Source of the DNA: Photorhabdus asymbiotica
GTDB lineage: Bacteria; Pseudomonadota; Gammaproteobacteria; Enterobacterales; Enterobacteriaceae
DNA length: 64,000 nt
Direction: 5' to 3'
NCBI RefSeq assembly: GCF_003634575.1
Contig: NZ_RBLJ01000001.1
Location: 1,178,001 to 1,242,000, forward strand
Each line of letters starts with the position of its first letter. Position 1 is the first letter of the stretch. Positions 9,240 through 19,564 of this stretch are shown in pieces. The notes under the pieces were generated by a model, which was not told where the DNA came from, did not search any database, and saw only the letters and a list, made by a program, of their open reading frames with translations. Made by a program: the position numbers and the translations under genes.

Positions 9240-11126
9240 TTAGCGGAAAATAGCCTCTCGAATAACCTCTAATGAAGCAGGATTTTCAATCAGGGAAAGA
9301 TCACCCGGCTCACGCCCTTCACATATTGCCTGCATGGTTCGACGCAACATTTTTCCTGAACGGGTTTTGGGAAGCTGAGAGACAAAATAGATCCGTGCCG
9401 GACGGCCCACACTGCCAATTTGTTTATTTACCAAACCCATCAAAACCGTTTCCAAAGAGGCAAAATGCTCAGCATTCTGGATTTCCCTTCCATCCTTGAG
9501 GACGACAAAAGCCACCGCAACTTGCCCTTTGACGGCATCCTTGATACCAACAACAGCCACTTCAGCAACATCTTCATGACTGGCAAGGCACTCTTCTATC
9601 TCTCTCGTTCCCAAGCGGTGTCCCGCAACGTTAATCACATCATCCGAACGTCCCAAAATAAAATAATAGCCGTCACTATCACGGATACCCCAATCGAACG
9701 TGGAATAAACAGAATGATCGAAGTGTCGCCAATAAGTATTGATAAAACGCGGATCATCACCATAGATAGTTTGGATACAACCGGGTGGCAAAGGCCCCTC
9801 AACAACCAGCATCCCTTTTTCGTTATCACCACACTCTTCGCCGGTGAGTTCATTAATGAGCTTGACATGAAAACCATACATCGGAAAACCCGTACTACCA
9901 AATCGGCTCGGTCTGTCATCCAAGCTGCGGGCAATCGCCATAATCGGCCAACCTGTCTCAGTCTGCCAGTAATTATCAATAACAGGGACGTTGATAGCCT
10001 CAGCTATCCAACGCGCAGTATGCTCATCAAGCGGTTCTCCCGCCAAATATAACGACTTAAGTGATGAAATATCGTATTGTTCAATATATTCAACCGGATA
10101 TTTTTTCAATACACGAATAGCCGTAGGTGCCGAAAACATCCGTGTTACCTGATACTTTTCCACGATCTTCCACCAAATGCCTGCATCCGGCTGTATCGGC
10201 AGCCCTTCATACATGATCGTCGCCATTCCCGCGATCAAAGGGGCATAAGCAATATAAGAATGCCCTACAACCCAGCCAATATCTGACGTACAGAAAAACA
10301 CCTCTCCAGCTTTACCTCCAAAAATAACATCCATGGATGTTGCTAATGCGACAGCATAGCCTCCAACATCACGTTGTACTCCCTTTGGGGTGCCCGTCGT
10401 GCCAGAGGTATAGAGCACACAGGAAGTCTCATTGGATTCAAGCCAAGTCACAGGAACATCAGCATCAAGGTATTGCTGTCGCAATGTCGCAAAATCGATA
10501 TCTCTTTCAGGCAACCAAGCCATTTCAGCCAGTCCACGATTAACCATCAGCACATGGCGAGGTTGGTAGTTCGCCAGTTCGATAGCTTCATCTAACAACG
10601 GTTTGTAAGGAATGATTTTTCCACCGCGCGATCCCCCATCAGCAGATACCACCAGCACCGGCTCGGCATTATCCAACCGTGTGGCAAGACTATGGGAAGC
10701 AAAACCACCGAAGACAACCGAGTGAATAGCCCCGATACGAGCACAGGCAAGCAAAACAAACAGCGCTTCAGCCATCATCGGCATATAAACCAAAACTCTG
10801 TCACCTTTTTTCACGCCCAAAGAGAGCATCATAGCGGCGGTTCTATTCACTTCCTGATGTAATTCCTTGAACGTGAATACTTTCTCACTATTCGTTTCGG
10901 TTGAGATCGTGATGAGCGCTTTAGCATCAGGCTGGCTTTCCAACCAACGATCTAGCGCGTTGTAACACAAGTTGGTTTTTCCTCCGCAAAACCAACGGGC
11001 AAAAGGAGGATTACTATGATCTAAAACCTGCTCAAAAGGGTGTTGCCAGAAAATACGTTGAGCCTGTTCAGCCCAAAAAGAGTCTGGCTCATTAATGGAT
11101 TGCTGATAAAAAGTTTTGAATGACAT
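9240..11126 (-). CDS. prpE: Propionate-CoA ligase
   Basis: A 628-residue AMP-forming acyl-CoA synthetase that activates propionate to propionyl-CoA, first step of the methylcitrate cycle. Visible features: an acetyl-CoA-synthetase N-terminal segment, the P-loop-like YTSGTTGTPKG motif near residue 240, the adenylate-binding DNYWQTETGWP segment, and the C-terminal PKTRSGKMLRR motif with the catalytic, acetylatable lysine. The open frame extends upstream, but the ATG at 11126 (MSFKTFYQQS) has AGGAGAG 5 nt before it and matches the family's usual start. It is the last gene of the prpBCDE operon and starts about 70 bp after the end of prpD. Confidence 0.95.
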   Translation of the reverse strand: MSFKTFYQQSINEPDSFWAEQAQRIFWQHPFEQVLDHSNPPFARWFCGGKTNLCYNALDRWLESQPDAKALITISTETNSEKVFTFKELHQEVNRTAAMMLSLGVKKGDRVLVYMPMMAEALFVLLACARIGAIHSVVFGGFASHSLATRLDNAEPVLVVSADGGSRGGKIIPYKPLLDEAIELANYQPRHVLMVNRGLAEMAWLPERDIDFATLRQQYLDADVPVTWLESNETSCVLYTSGTTGTPKGVQRDVGGYAVALATSMDVIFGGKAGEVFFCTSDIGWVVGHSYIAYAPLIAGMATIMYEGLPIQPDAGIWWKIVEKYQVTRMFSAPTAIRVLKKYPVEYIEQYDISSLKSLYLAGEPLDEHTARWIAEAINVPVIDNYWQTETGWPIMAIARSLDDRPSRFGSTGFPMYGFHVKLINELTGEECGDNEKGMLVVEGPLPPGCIQTIYGDDPRFINTYWRHFDHSVYSTFDWGIRDSDGYYFILGRSDDVINVAGHRLGTREIEECLASHEDVAEVAVVGIKDAVKGQVAVAFVVLKDGREIQNAEHFASLETVLMGLVNKQIGSVGRPARIYFVSQLPKTRSGKMLRRTMQAICEGREPGDLSLIENPASLEVIREAIFR

Positions 11127-11196
11127 AGTCTCTCCTGGTGCTGCGTAAATGATAGGGGCAGCACTCTGGGAGAGCAGCCGCTGATAGCATTTCAGA

Positions 11197-12648
11197 TCAT
11201 ATAACGTATAAATCAAGGTATTCATTTACCGGCATGTTTTCCAGCAATGAACGATCAAGGGAAATAGACAGAATTTTCCTCTGCTGGGATTCAGGGAATT
11301 GACGTGCCAGATTGGTTTTGAATTTTTCCAGCAATAATGGCATACCTTCTTTACGACGACGAGCATGTCCAATAGGGAATTCAACCTTAACTTCATCAAG
11401 TTGGCTGCCATCTGCTAACGTAACCGTTAATGCATTGGCAATAGCGCGTTTTTCTGGATCGTGATAATCACGGGTAAAATCAGGATCTTCAACACACACT
11501 ATTTTTTCCCGCAGTGCATCAATACGGGGATCTGCCGCGACGCTATCTTCGTAATCCGCAGCAGTGAGACGACCCAAAATCAAAGGCACTGCAACCATAT
11601 ATTGAATACAGTGGTCTCTGTCAGCGGGATTATTTAATGGACCTTGTTTATCGATAATCCGAATACACGCCTCATGGGTACGAATAGTGATTTTTGCAAT
11701 GTCATCAATGGTCTTACCGATGTCTTTCAATTGCTGATGCAGACTCATTGCCGCTTCCACCGCAGTTTGTGCATGAAATTCTGCCGGGAAAGCGATCTTA
11801 AACAGCACATTTTCCATCACATAAGAACCATATGGACGCTGGAATTTAAAAGGCTGACCATTGAACAGGACATCATAAAATCCCCAAGTTTTTGCAGTTA
11901 ACACCGAGGGATAGCCCATTTCACCCTTTTGTACCATCAGAGCTAAGCGAACCGCACGCGATGTCGCATCACCCGCAGCCCAAGATTTACGCGAACCCGT
12001 ATTAGGAGCATGACGGTACGTTCTCAACGCTTGCCCATCAACCCAAGCGAGCGACACGACATTCAGAATCTCTTCTCGATTCAACCCCAGCATTTCAGCA
12101 ACAACGGCTGCCGAGGCCACTTTTACCAGAACAACGTGATCCAGCCCAACTTTGTTGAACGCATTCTCCAATGCAAGGCATCCCTGAATCTCATGTGCTT
12201 TGATCATACCGATCAAAACATCTTTGATCGTAAGAGGCTTTTTCCCACCCGCGACGGCATTTCTCGATATCCAATCAGCCACTGCCAATATGCCACCGAG
12301 ATTGTCGGATGGATGTCCCCATTCCGCCGCAAGCCATGTGTCATTGAAATCCAACCACCGAATCATCGTACCAATGTTAAATGCCGCCTGTACGGGATCA
12401 AGCTGGAACTGGGTTCCCGGTACCCGTACACCATTGGGCACAACCGTACCTGGCACAATCGGCCCCAGCAGTTTCTTACAGGCCGAATATTCTAAGGCTT
12501 CTAGCCCGCAGCCTAGCGTATCCAGAAAGCAGTAATAAGCTGTTTCATGGGCGATGGATGATGTGACGGTATATTCCATAACATAATCCACAATATCCAC
12601 AATCACCTGATCGTAGGCAGGACGGTTATTTGCAACAGAGGTAGACAT
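11197..12648 (-). CDS. prpD: 2-methylcitrate dehydratase
   Basis: A 483-residue MmgE/PrpD family enzyme that dehydrates 2-methylcitrate to 2-methyl-cis-aconitate. The length equals that of E. coli PrpD (483). Conserved stretches include [19 protein letters not shown], and [15 protein letters not shown]. It is the third gene of the propionate operon, downstream of prpC (about 60 bp gap) and upstream of prpE. The frame opens at ATG 12648. Regulation is expected through PrpR at the upstream sigma-54 promoter. Confidence 0.95.
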   Translation of the reverse strand: MSTSVANNRPAYDQVIVDIVDYVMEYTVTSSIAHETAYYCFLDTLGCGLEALEYSACKKLLGPIVPGTVVPNGVRVPGTQFQLDPVQAAFNIGTMIRWLDFNDTWLAAEWGHPSDNLGGILAVADWISRNAVAGGKKPLTIKDVLIGMIKAHEIQGCLALENAFNKVGLDHVVLVKVASAAVVAEMLGLNREEILNVVSLAWVDGQALRTYRHAPNTGSRKSWAAGDATSRAVRLALMVQKGEMGYPSVLTAKTWGFYDVLFNGQPFKFQRPYGSYVMENVLFKIAFPAEFHAQTAVEAAMSLHQQLKDIGKTIDDIAKITIRTHEACIRIIDKQGPLNNPADRDHCIQYMVAVPLILGRLTAADYEDSVAADPRIDALREKIVCVEDPDFTRDYHDPEKRAIANALTVTLADGSQLDEVKVEFPIGHARRRKEGMPLLLEKFKTNLARQFPESQQRKILSISLDRSLLENMPVNEYLDLYVI

Positions 12649-12706
12649 AATAATTCCTTGTTAAAAAAACATTAATACAGGAAACCCTACACCAGAAATA
12701 ATAATG

Positions 12707-13873
12707 TTATCCACGTTCATCAATTGACATAAATACCTGATTTTCTGGTCCAGTATAGTTGGCCGAAGGGCGGATAATTTTGTTATCAATCCGCTGTTCA
12801 ATGATGTGAGCAGCCCATCCCGCGGTACGAGCCATCACAAATAACGGCGTAAACATTGCGGTTGGCACCCCCATCATGTGATAGGAAACCGCAGAGAACC
12901 AATCAAGATTCGGGAACATTTTTTTATTAGCCCACATCACAGATTCCAGTCGATCCGCAATATCAAACATTTTGGTTGTTCCAGCCTGTCTGGAAAGTTT
13001 CAAAGCTAAATCTTTAATCACTTGGTGACGAGGATCTGAGATGGTGTAAACCGGATGGCCAAAGCCGATAATGACCTCTTTCCTTTCCAGACGTGCCAAG
13101 ATATCTCTCTCTGCTTCGTCAGGATTTTCATAACGCTGCTGAATTTCAAAAGAGACTTCATTTGCTCCACCATGTTTTGGTCCTCGTAATGCGCCAATCG
13201 CCCCGATGATAGCGGAGTAAATATCTGTGCCCGTTCCTGCGATAACCCGACTGGTAAATGTTGAAGCATTAAATTCATGTTCTGCATAAAGGATCAGGGA
13301 TGTATGCATAGTTTTTTCCCATGATTCACTGGGTTTTTCACCATGCAGAAGGTGAAGAAAATGCCCACCTATTGACTCATCATCGGTTTCTACCTCGATG
13401 CGGCGCCCGTTATGGCTATAGTGATACCAGTAGAGCAACATGGAACCGAAAGAGGCCAGCAATCTGTCAGCGATATCACGCGCACCCGCAAGATTATGAT
13501 CGTCTTTCTCCGGTAATGTGCAGCCAAGAACAGAAGCTCCAGTACGCATAACATCCATAGGATGAGCGGCTGCGGGCAATGTTTCCAGTGCAGCCTTGAC
13601 GCTACCCGGCAAGCCTCGCAGTGCTTTTAATTTCGTTTTATAGGCAATCAGTTCAGCGCGAGAAGGCAGTTTTTCATGGATCAACAGGTACGCGACTTCC
13701 TCAAATTCACATTGGGTTGCAAGATCAAAAATATCGTAACCACGGTAGTGCAAATCGTTACCGGTTTTTCCAACTGTACAAAGTGCTGTGTTACCTGCAC
13801 TGATTCCTGAAAGGGCAACCGATTTTTTAGGCTTGAATGTGGTTGCTTCAGTCATCGTATTCTGTTCGCTCAT
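12707..13873 (-). CDS. prpC: 2-methylcitrate synthase
   Basis: A citrate-synthase family enzyme of 388 residues that condenses propionyl-CoA with oxaloacetate. Catalytic-region motifs are visible: the [19 protein letters not shown] helix with [15 protein letters not shown] near residue 270, and [12 protein letters not shown] near the C-terminus. The frame is open nine bases further to a GTG, but the ATG at 13873 ([10 protein letters not shown]) is preceded by GAGGTG at 6 nt spacing, so I chose it. Second gene of prpBCDE, about 60 bp after prpB. Confidence 0.95.
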   Translation of the reverse strand: MSEQNTMTEATTFKPKKSVALSGISAGNTALCTVGKTGNDLHYRGYDIFDLATQCEFEEVAYLLIHEKLPSRAELIAYKTKLKALRGLPGSVKAALETLPAAAHPMDVMRTGASVLGCTLPEKDDHNLAGARDIADRLLASFGSMLLYWYHYSHNGRRIEVETDDESIGGHFLHLLHGEKPSESWEKTMHTSLILYAEHEFNASTFTSRVIAGTGTDIYSAIIGAIGALRGPKHGGANEVSFEIQQRYENPDEAERDILARLERKEVIIGFGHPVYTISDPRHQVIKDLALKLSRQAGTTKMFDIADRLESVMWANKKMFPNLDWFSAVSYHMMGVPTAMFTPLFVMARTAGWAAHIIEQRIDNKIIRPSANYTGPENQVFMSIDERG

Positions 13874-13934
13874 GGGTATCACCTCTACCGTTTTATGCCA
13901 TATAAAGTGATGAAATTAGATGGAACTCTGTTTG

Positions 13935-14825
13935 TCATTGAGATTTTTTCTGGGAGAAAAGTGCATCCAGCTTTTGTTCAAAATCATAGTAGTTGATGCT
14001 TTCGTATAACTCGTTACGCGTCTGCATCATGCTGATCACGTTCTTCTGGGTTCCTTCGCGCCGTAGAGTGGTGTAAACCTGTTCGGCAGCCTTATTCATT
14101 GCCCGGAAGGCAGAAAGCGGGTAAAGCGCGATGGATACATCCACACTTTTCAACTCTTCAGTCGTGAAAAGTGGGGTCGCCCCAAATTCGGTAATGTTAG
14201 CCAGCACTGGAACCCTGGTTGTTGACGCAAATGTTTTATACATGTGTAATTCAGTGATCGCCTCAGGAAACAGCATATCTGCCCCTGCTTCAATATAGGC
14301 TTTGGCTCTGTCAAGCGCCGCTTCTAATCCTTCAACAGCTAAAGCATCAGTACGGGCCATGATGATGAAATTCTCATCAGTGCGGGCATCGACTGCGGCC
14401 TTGATGCGATCAACCATTTCCCCTTTAGACACAATCTCTTTATTCGGGCGATGACCGCAGCGCTTGGCGCCGACCTGATCCTCAATATGTAATCCCGCAG
14501 CGCCAGCTTTAATCATTGAACGCACTGTGCGGGCCACATTAAAGGCAGAAGAGCCAAAACCGATATCAGCATCCACCAGCAATGGCAAATCACAAACGTC
14601 TGTAATACGACGAATATCTGTCAGCACATCATCCAGCGTTGAAATTCCCAGATCAGGCATACCCAATGATCCCGCCGATACACCGCCACCAGAAAGATAG
14701 ATGGCTTTATACCCCGCCCGTTTTGCCAACAACGCATGATTCGCATTAATGGTGCCGACAACCTGTAATGGGGATTCAGCTTCTATAGCCCGACGAAATG
14801 CCAAACCAGCAGAGAAAAGCGCCAT
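13935..14825 (-). CDS. prpB: 2-methylisocitrate lyase
   Basis: A 296-residue ICL/PEPM-superfamily lyase that splits 2-methylisocitrate into pyruvate and succinate, the last step of the cycle. The family motif KRCGHRP (catalytic Cys) lies near residue 123, with the metal-binding DADIGFG segment upstream of it. The frame runs further upstream, but [14 protein letters not shown] at 14825 aligns with the usual PrpB N-terminus and has AGGG about 8 nt before it. It is the promoter-proximal gene of prpBCDE, with a clear sigma-54 promoter about 45 bp upstream. Confidence 0.95.
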   Translation of the reverse strand: MALFSAGLAFRRAIEAESPLQVVGTINANHALLAKRAGYKAIYLSGGGVSAGSLGMPDLGISTLDDVLTDIRRITDVCDLPLLVDADIGFGSSAFNVARTVRSMIKAGAAGLHIEDQVGAKRCGHRPNKEIVSKGEMVDRIKAAVDARTDENFIIMARTDALAVEGLEAALDRAKAYIEAGADMLFPEAITELHMYKTFASTTRVPVLANITEFGATPLFTTEELKSVDVSIALYPLSAFRAMNKAAEQVYTTLRREGTQKNVISMMQTRNELYESINYYDFEQKLDALFSQKKSQ

Positions 14826-14868
14826 ACACAACCCTATTGTTATTAAAATGAAATTCATTTGTTACAAA

Positions 14869-14883
14869 GCAATGTACGTGCCA
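14869..14883 (-). promoter_or_regulatory. Sigma-54 (-24/-12) promoter of prpBCDE
   Basis: Read on the minus strand this is TGGCAC-GTACA-TTGC, an exact match to the -24 TGGCAC, five-base spacer and -12 TTGC elements of RpoN promoters. It lies 45-58 bp upstream of the prpB start, and the divergent gene encodes the sigma-54 activator PrpR, so the assignment is well supported. Confidence 0.9.
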
Positions 14884-15016
14884 ATAGAGTGAAAGGTGAT
14901 GAATAAACTTAAAAATAAAGATAACACTTGATATAATACATTGTTTTTAAATTAAAAAATAGCATTTAAGCTGTTTACTTTCCTGTAGGGAAGCATCGTT
15001 GATACAAAAACGTATT

Positions 15017-15052
15017 TGTTTCATAATGAATCAATTGTTGTTTCATGAAACA
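15017..15052. promoter_or_regulatory. Probable PrpR upstream activating site
   Basis: A perfect 14-bp palindrome TGTTTCATGAAACA (15039-15052) is preceded by a second TTGTTTCAT half (15017-15025). It lies about 160-180 bp upstream of the sigma-54 promoter, the usual distance for an enhancer-binding activator, and also in front of prpR, so it could serve for autoregulation. Assignment to PrpR is inferred from position and symmetry. Confidence 0.65.
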
Positions 15053-15129
15053 TTAAAGAAACAAACTCGAAACATTAAATTATTGTGGTAGGGAAAAATA
15101 AAAACAGCGCACACTTAGGGGAGAACAGG

Positions 15130-16812
15130 ATGGCAGAAACACAATCAGCAGAACGCGATAACAGTGACAAACCGGTCATTTGGACCGTATCGGTTTCCCG
15201 TCTTTTTGATCTATTCCGAGACATCACACCGGAGTTCGATCATCAGGCAGATATCACACCCATTCAACTTGGTTTTGAAAATGCGGTTCAGCACATCCGT
15301 AAACGCTTAACAACCGAACGTTGTGATGCGGTGCTCTGTGCCGGCTCCAATGGAGCCTATCTGAAAAGCCGTTTGTCAGTACCTGTTATCATTGCTAAAG
15401 CCAGCGGGTTTGATTTTATGCAGGCATTAGCTCGTGCACGACAAATCAGCTCCCGCATTGGCGTTATCACCTACCAAAATACCTTGCCTGCACTGGAAGA
15501 ATTTCAGCAACGGTTCAACCTACGCATTGAACAGCGCAGCTACGTCACGGAAGAAGATGCTCGTGCCCAAGTCAATGCATTAAAAGCCATCGGCATTAAA
15601 GTGATTGTTGGTGCCGGGCTGATTACCGATCTCGCCTATGAGGCTGAACTTGTGGGTGTCTTTGTCTATTCTGCGGATTCTATTCGCCAGGCATTCCATG
15701 ATGCACTGGATATCGCCAGAATGACTAAGCTTGACCGGGCTGCAATGGCTGTCTATCCAACAGAGAATACCTTACATATCCGCCATACTCTCAATGATAT
15801 CCAAGGGAATTCAGCAGCGATGGAACATATACGCAACACCATCATGCTATATGCCCGTTCGCCTGCCACAGTGCTGATACAGGGAGAAAGCGGCACAGGG
15901 AAGGAACTTGTCGCACAAGCTATTCACCATGAATATGCCCTGCGATACGGTCAAGTTACTGGTAAATATCAGCGTCCGTTTGTTGCCGTTAATTGCGGCG
16001 CTATTGCTGAATCCCTACTGGAAGCTGAACTGTTTGGTTATGAAGAAGGCGCTTTCACTGGCTCCCGGCGTGGAGGGCGCGCCGGTCTTTTTGAAGTCGC
16101 CCATAGAGGCACGCTATTTCTGGATGAAATTGGTGAAATGCCACTACCTCTTCAGACACGGCTATTGAGAGTGTTGGAAGAAAAATCTGTTGTCAGAGTA
16201 GGAGGGCATCGTCCAATTGCCGTTGATGTTCGGATCATTTGTGCCACCCATTGCGATTTGGATACCTGGGTCCAAGAAGGGCGTTTTCGAACAGACCTGT
16301 TCTACCGCCTGAGTGTATTACGAATCAACATTCCGGCTCTCAGGGAAAGGGGTAATGATATTAGTCTATTGGCGCTAGAATATCTGCGGCGAGCATTTGC
16401 TGCATTAAATTTGCCAATATCACAATCAAGAGTACAAGAACTTTCTGCCTGTCAGGAAGCATTACAAACCTATCATTGGCCCGGTAATGTCCGGGAACTG
16501 CGTAATCTGATGGAACGGCTCACGTTATACCTCAGTGCCCACCCTAAGCATACATTGACTCCAGCATTGATATTAGCCCTTTCACCGGAGCGCCAGCTTA
16601 CATCCAGGCTGGCAGAAAAAAGCACGAAGTCCCTCCCTTCCCTGGCTAAGCAATCTTCACATGTTGCATCACTTTCAGTTCATGAAACCTTGAAACGATT
16701 TGCTGGCAATCACCGTGCAACAGCGGAATATCTGGGGGTCAGCCGCACTACGTTGTGGAGACGATTAAAACAGGAAAGGACCGGGAATACGGAAACACAG
16801 GACAAACGTTGA
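15130..16812 (+). CDS. prpR: Propionate catabolism operon activator (sigma-54 dependent)
   Basis: A 560-residue enhancer-binding protein. Residues about 20-200 form the PrpR_N sensor domain, which in the family senses 2-methylcitrate. An AAA+ domain follows with Walker A (GESGTGKE), the sigma-54 contact loop [12 protein letters not shown] and Walker B-like [11 protein letters not shown] Fis-type helix-turn-helix ([18 protein letters not shown]) ends the protein. The frame begins at 15085, but ATG 15130 is preceded by GGGGAGAACAGG and matches the family start. It is divergent from prpBCDE and should switch that operon on during growth on propionate. Confidence 0.95.
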   Translation: MAETQSAERDNSDKPVIWTVSVSRLFDLFRDITPEFDHQADITPIQLGFENAVQHIRKRLTTERCDAVLCAGSNGAYLKSRLSVPVIIAKASGFDFMQALARARQISSRIGVITYQNTLPALEEFQQRFNLRIEQRSYVTEEDARAQVNALKAIGIKVIVGAGLITDLAYEAELVGVFVYSADSIRQAFHDALDIARMTKLDRAAMAVYPTENTLHIRHTLNDIQGNSAAMEHIRNTIMLYARSPATVLIQGESGTGKELVAQAIHHEYALRYGQVTGKYQRPFVAVNCGAIAESLLEAELFGYEEGAFTGSRRGGRAGLFEVAHRGTLFLDEIGEMPLPLQTRLLRVLEEKSVVRVGGHRPIAVDVRIICATHCDLDTWVQEGRFRTDLFYRLSVLRINIPALRERGNDISLLALEYLRRAFAALNLPISQSRVQELSACQEALQTYHWPGNVRELRNLMERLTLYLSAHPKHTLTPALILALSPERQLTSRLAEKSTKSLPSLAKQSSHVASLSVHETLKRFAGNHRATAEYLGVSRTTLWRRLKQERTGNTETQDKR

Positions 16813-16824
16813 CGAAAAAGTAAT

Positions 16825-17796
16825 TTAAAGCGTCGTCTTGAAGCGCTTACGGTAGTCCTGTGGCGTACTACCAAACGCCCTGAAGAAACTACGGCGTAAA
16901 GTGTCTTCACTACCGAAACCACAACGGAATGCTATGCACTTGAGCGATAGCGTGGAGTCAACTAAAAGATGACGCACCGCTTCTAGGCGGAATCGCTCCA
17001 CTGCTTTGGCTGGCGTAACTCCCACATGTTGACCGTAATGACGCACGAAACTGCGCTCACTCATATTGGCACGGGCGGCCAAGGCTGTCACTGAAAGGTC
17101 CCCGGCTAAATTGTTAGTCATCCAGGCGTGCAAATCGGCAAATTTACTCGTGCTACTTTGTAATGCCAATGGAACACTAAATTGTTCTTGCCCACCTGGA
17201 CGTTTGAGAAACATAACAAGCTCCCGTGCAACATCCAGTGCCATCTTATGACCGAGATCTTCCTCCAGCAGCGCCAGAGCCAGATCGATGCCAGCGGTAA
17301 CTCCGGCAGAAGTCCACACCGGGCCATCCTGAATAAAGATGGGATCACATTCCACCCGCAATTTACTGTAACGCTGGGCCAGTTCAGCACAACTGTTCCA
17401 GTGCGTGACAACTCTGCGGCCATCAAGCAATCCACAGGCAGCCAGAACAAATGCCCCACTACATATAGACACAATACGCCGGGCCAGCGATGCATGGCCC
17501 TTTAGCCAATTACGTAATGGCGGATAGTTCGCCGCTGACTCAACACCAATTCCCCCTGCAACAAGCAGAGTATCAGCGGGAGAATCCAGCTCAGGTAGAG
17601 GTTCTGCCTGCACCGTTATTCCGGCCTGCGTCATGACTTGCCCGGGATCGCAAGCCACAACTTTTATGGCATATGGCTGCCTGTAACCAGCCTTCTCCGC
17701 CAGCTCATTAGCTGTCGTAAAGACCTGCAATGGTCCTGAAAGATCCAACAGATTTACGTTAGGGAAGATCAGCAGATAGAGAGTTTTGATGTCCAT
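16825..17796 (-). CDS. GlxA/FtrA-type AraC family regulator
   Basis: A 323-residue transcription factor with an N-terminal DJ-1/PfpI-like domain (about 1-170; LLIFPNVNLLDLSGPLQVF, and VSICSGAFVLAACGLLDG with a nucleophile-elbow Cys). It has a C-terminal AraC DNA-binding domain with two helix-turn-helix units (ARANMSERSFVRHYGQH and FRCGFGSEDTLRRSFFRAFG). The start at 17796 (MDIKTLYLL) fits the family; an ATG ten codons upstream is possible, and neither has a good ribosome binding site. It is divergent from a Tat-exported DJ-1 superfamily protein, its most likely target. The sensed ligand is unknown. Confidence 0.85.
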   Translation of the reverse strand: MDIKTLYLLIFPNVNLLDLSGPLQVFTTANELAEKAGYRQPYAIKVVACDPGQVMTQAGITVQAEPLPELDSPADTLLVAGGIGVESAANYPPLRNWLKGHASLARRIVSICSGAFVLAACGLLDGRRVVTHWNSCAELAQRYSKLRVECDPIFIQDGPVWTSAGVTAGIDLALALLEEDLGHKMALDVARELVMFLKRPGGQEQFSVPLALQSSTSKFADLHAWMTNNLAGDLSVTALAARANMSERSFVRHYGQHVGVTPAKAVERFRLEAVRHLLVDSTLSLKCIAFRCGFGSEDTLRRSFFRAFGSTPQDYRKRFKTTL

Positions 17797-17975
17797 AAGG
17801 CGATTATGACACTTGGCGTAAATCATCGCAATATTGGCATATACGCCAATTAACTAACGGTTACAGTTACCCCATGAATTCACTACCGGGAATACAAATA
17901 TTCAGCGATTCGATTAAAGATAATGGGAAATGTATTTCGGTTCGCTTTTCAATCTCGATTAAGGACAATTTCGCT

Positions 17976-18821
17976 ATGAAAAATATATCTATTGATAGAA
18001 GAAATTTTATTATTAAATCCGCACTGGCAATTTCATCGATAGGCACTTTTGCCAATCAGAACGCTTTTGCCAAGGAACGCCCCTCAACATTACCTGTGGC
18101 AATGAAAGCATCGTCTGAAGGAAAACCCACCCTCGCTTTTGTCATTTTTCCGGGCATGACACCACTTGATATGATTGGCCCCGCGACGGTTCTTGCGGTA
18201 GGAGAATGGTTAAATATTGAATATGTTTGGCGCGATTTACTTCCGGTACGCACTGAGCTGGAACATATCTCATTCTCACCGAGTATAACGTTTGAGCAGT
18301 TAGATAAAGTCGATATTTTATGTATTCCCGGTACAGGAAATCCTTATGCTTTACTCACCGAATTAGACATGCTTGATTGGATACATAAAGTGGGCAGTAA
18401 AGCGTCCTGGGTAACCAGCGTGTGTACAGGAGCTATCCTGCTAGGAGCCGCTGGCTTGCTGAAAGGATATAAAGCAGCGACTCATTGGTCGATGATGGAC
18501 GATCTTGGCAAGTTCGGCGCGATGCCGATTAATAAAAGAGTCGTTATTGATAGAAATCGGGTCACAGGGGGCGGAGTGACTGCGGGTATTGATTTTGGTT
18601 TGACATTGCTCGCTGAAATTAAAGGTGAAGAACATGCACAAATAGCTCAATTGGCGCTGCAATATAACCCAAAACCTCCGTTCAATAGCGGGATTCCAGA
18701 ATTCGCAGGAAAAGAAATAACCGATGCCACACATCAAGCTATATTGTCCAATGTGGAAAAACAGACGCCTGATTATCAAGAAATATTGACTAAAAGTGCC
18801 AATAGAATATCTAATATCTAA
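17976..18821 (+). CDS. Tat-signal DJ-1/PfpI protein, isocyanide hydratase-like
   Basis: A 281-residue protein. Residues 1-32 look like a twin-arginine signal (DRRNFIIKSALAISS, cleavage near NAFAK). The mature part is a DJ-1/PfpI domain close to cyclohexyl-isocyanide hydratase (InhA): FPGMTPLDMIGPATVLA near the start, the nucleophile elbow SVCTGAILLGAAGLL with the catalytic Cys, ATHW shortly after, and GGGVTAGIDFGLTLL. Family reaction: hydration of isocyanides to N-formamides. The frame opens at 17874, but ATG 17976 has AAGGAC about 9 nt upstream and begins the signal sequence. Divergent from the GlxA-type regulator. Photorhabdus and Xenorhabdus make isocyanides (rhabduscin), which makes this function attractive; it remains inferred. 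Confidence 0.8.
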   Translation: MKNISIDRRNFIIKSALAISSIGTFANQNAFAKERPSTLPVAMKASSEGKPTLAFVIFPGMTPLDMIGPATVLAVGEWLNIEYVWRDLLPVRTELEHISFSPSITFEQLDKVDILCIPGTGNPYALLTELDMLDWIHKVGSKASWVTSVCTGAILLGAAGLLKGYKAATHWSMMDDLGKFGAMPINKRVVIDRNRVTGGGVTAGIDFGLTLLAEIKGEEHAQIAQLALQYNPKPPFNSGIPEFAGKEITDATHQAILSNVEKQTPDYQEILTKSANRISNI

Positions 18822-18951
18822 TGAATCTATTTTCATATTATAAAAATTATATATAAGTAGAGTTCCCAACCAATGAATTTACTGCCCGCCTCACCAGCGT
18901 GGTACAGGAATAATTTATTTACTGAATATTAAAATGTTATTAACATTCCAA

Positions 18952-18976
18952 GCCAGCAATGCTGGCTCTCTTTTTA
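18952..18976 (+). terminator. Rho-independent terminator
   Basis: GCCAGC-AAT-GCTGGC hairpin followed by TCTCTTTTT, downstream of the DJ-1 gene on the plus strand. Confidence 0.75.
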
Positions 18977-18997
18977 GAATAGACTTAAGAATTAATT

Positions 18998-19423
18998 TTA
19001 AATCAGATTTCTTTGCTTTAATGTTATTTTTGTTGCTTCATTTAAATCATATTTATATAAATCCTCCTTCATCACCCAAGCATAACTTTCAAATTCATCA
19101 TTAATGATTATTTTGGTGTTTTTAGCATAGCAATTAAAAATAAGGTAAATCATATAAATTTCTTCTGTTGAGCCATCCTCATAAGTTTTTACTCTAATGT
19201 CATCCCTAAATGTCCAAGGCTCTATATGATCTAATTCCAACTCTGAACCTAACTCTTCTCGGATTTCACGTAAAAGAGCCTGTTCAATAGTTTCTCCCGC
19301 TTCAACTCCTCCTCCGGGGAGGGCCCATTGCCCTGGAAATACACCTTTGTTAGAAGGCATTTTGCACAACAAGTATTTGTTATCATATTCAATTAATGGG
19401 CATACAATAATGCGTTGACGCAT
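18998..19423 (-). CDS. nudI: NudI-type Nudix nucleoside triphosphatase
   Basis: A 141-residue Nudix hydrolase, same length as E. coli NudI and very similar along its whole length ([10 protein letters not shown] start, [32 protein letters not shown]). The Nudix box GX5EX7REUXEEXGU is complete ([20 protein letters not shown] followed by ELGSEL). NudI hydrolyses nucleoside triphosphates, with preference for pyrimidine deoxynucleotides, to monophosphates and PPi. It begins about 80 bp after the kinase gene on the same strand, with an ERIC copy between them, so co-transcription with the radical SAM/kinase pair is plausible. It may be a housekeeping gene or a cleaning or tailoring enzyme of that operon. 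Confidence 0.85.
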   Translation of the reverse strand: MRQRIIVCPLIEYDNKYLLCKMPSNKGVFPGQWALPGGGVEAGETIEQALLREIREELGSELELDHIEPWTFRDDIRVKTYEDGSTEEIYMIYLIFNCYAKNTKIIINDEFESYAWVMKEDLYKYDLNEATKITLKQRNLI

Positions 19424-19437
19424 GACTCTCTCCTATT

Positions 19438-19564
19438 TATACCCGTCATCCTTCAAGTTGCTGCTTTGTTGGCTGCTTTCACTCACCCCAGTCACATAGT
19501 TATCTATGCTCCTGGGGATTCGTTCACTTGCCGCTGCGCTGCAACTCGAAATTTATTGGGTATA
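19438..19564 (+). repeat. ERIC element overlapping a coding end
   Basis: Full-length element of the CCCCAG/CTGGGG subtype. It lies between the kinase gene and nudI, and its right half (to 19504) encodes the last codons and the stop of the kinase frame, so the insertion replaced or extended that protein's C-terminus. Confidence 0.9.

Noticed and set aside
9420..10052. 210-codon frame on the + strand opposite prpE
   Set aside because: Shadow of a strongly conserved gene; no start signal.
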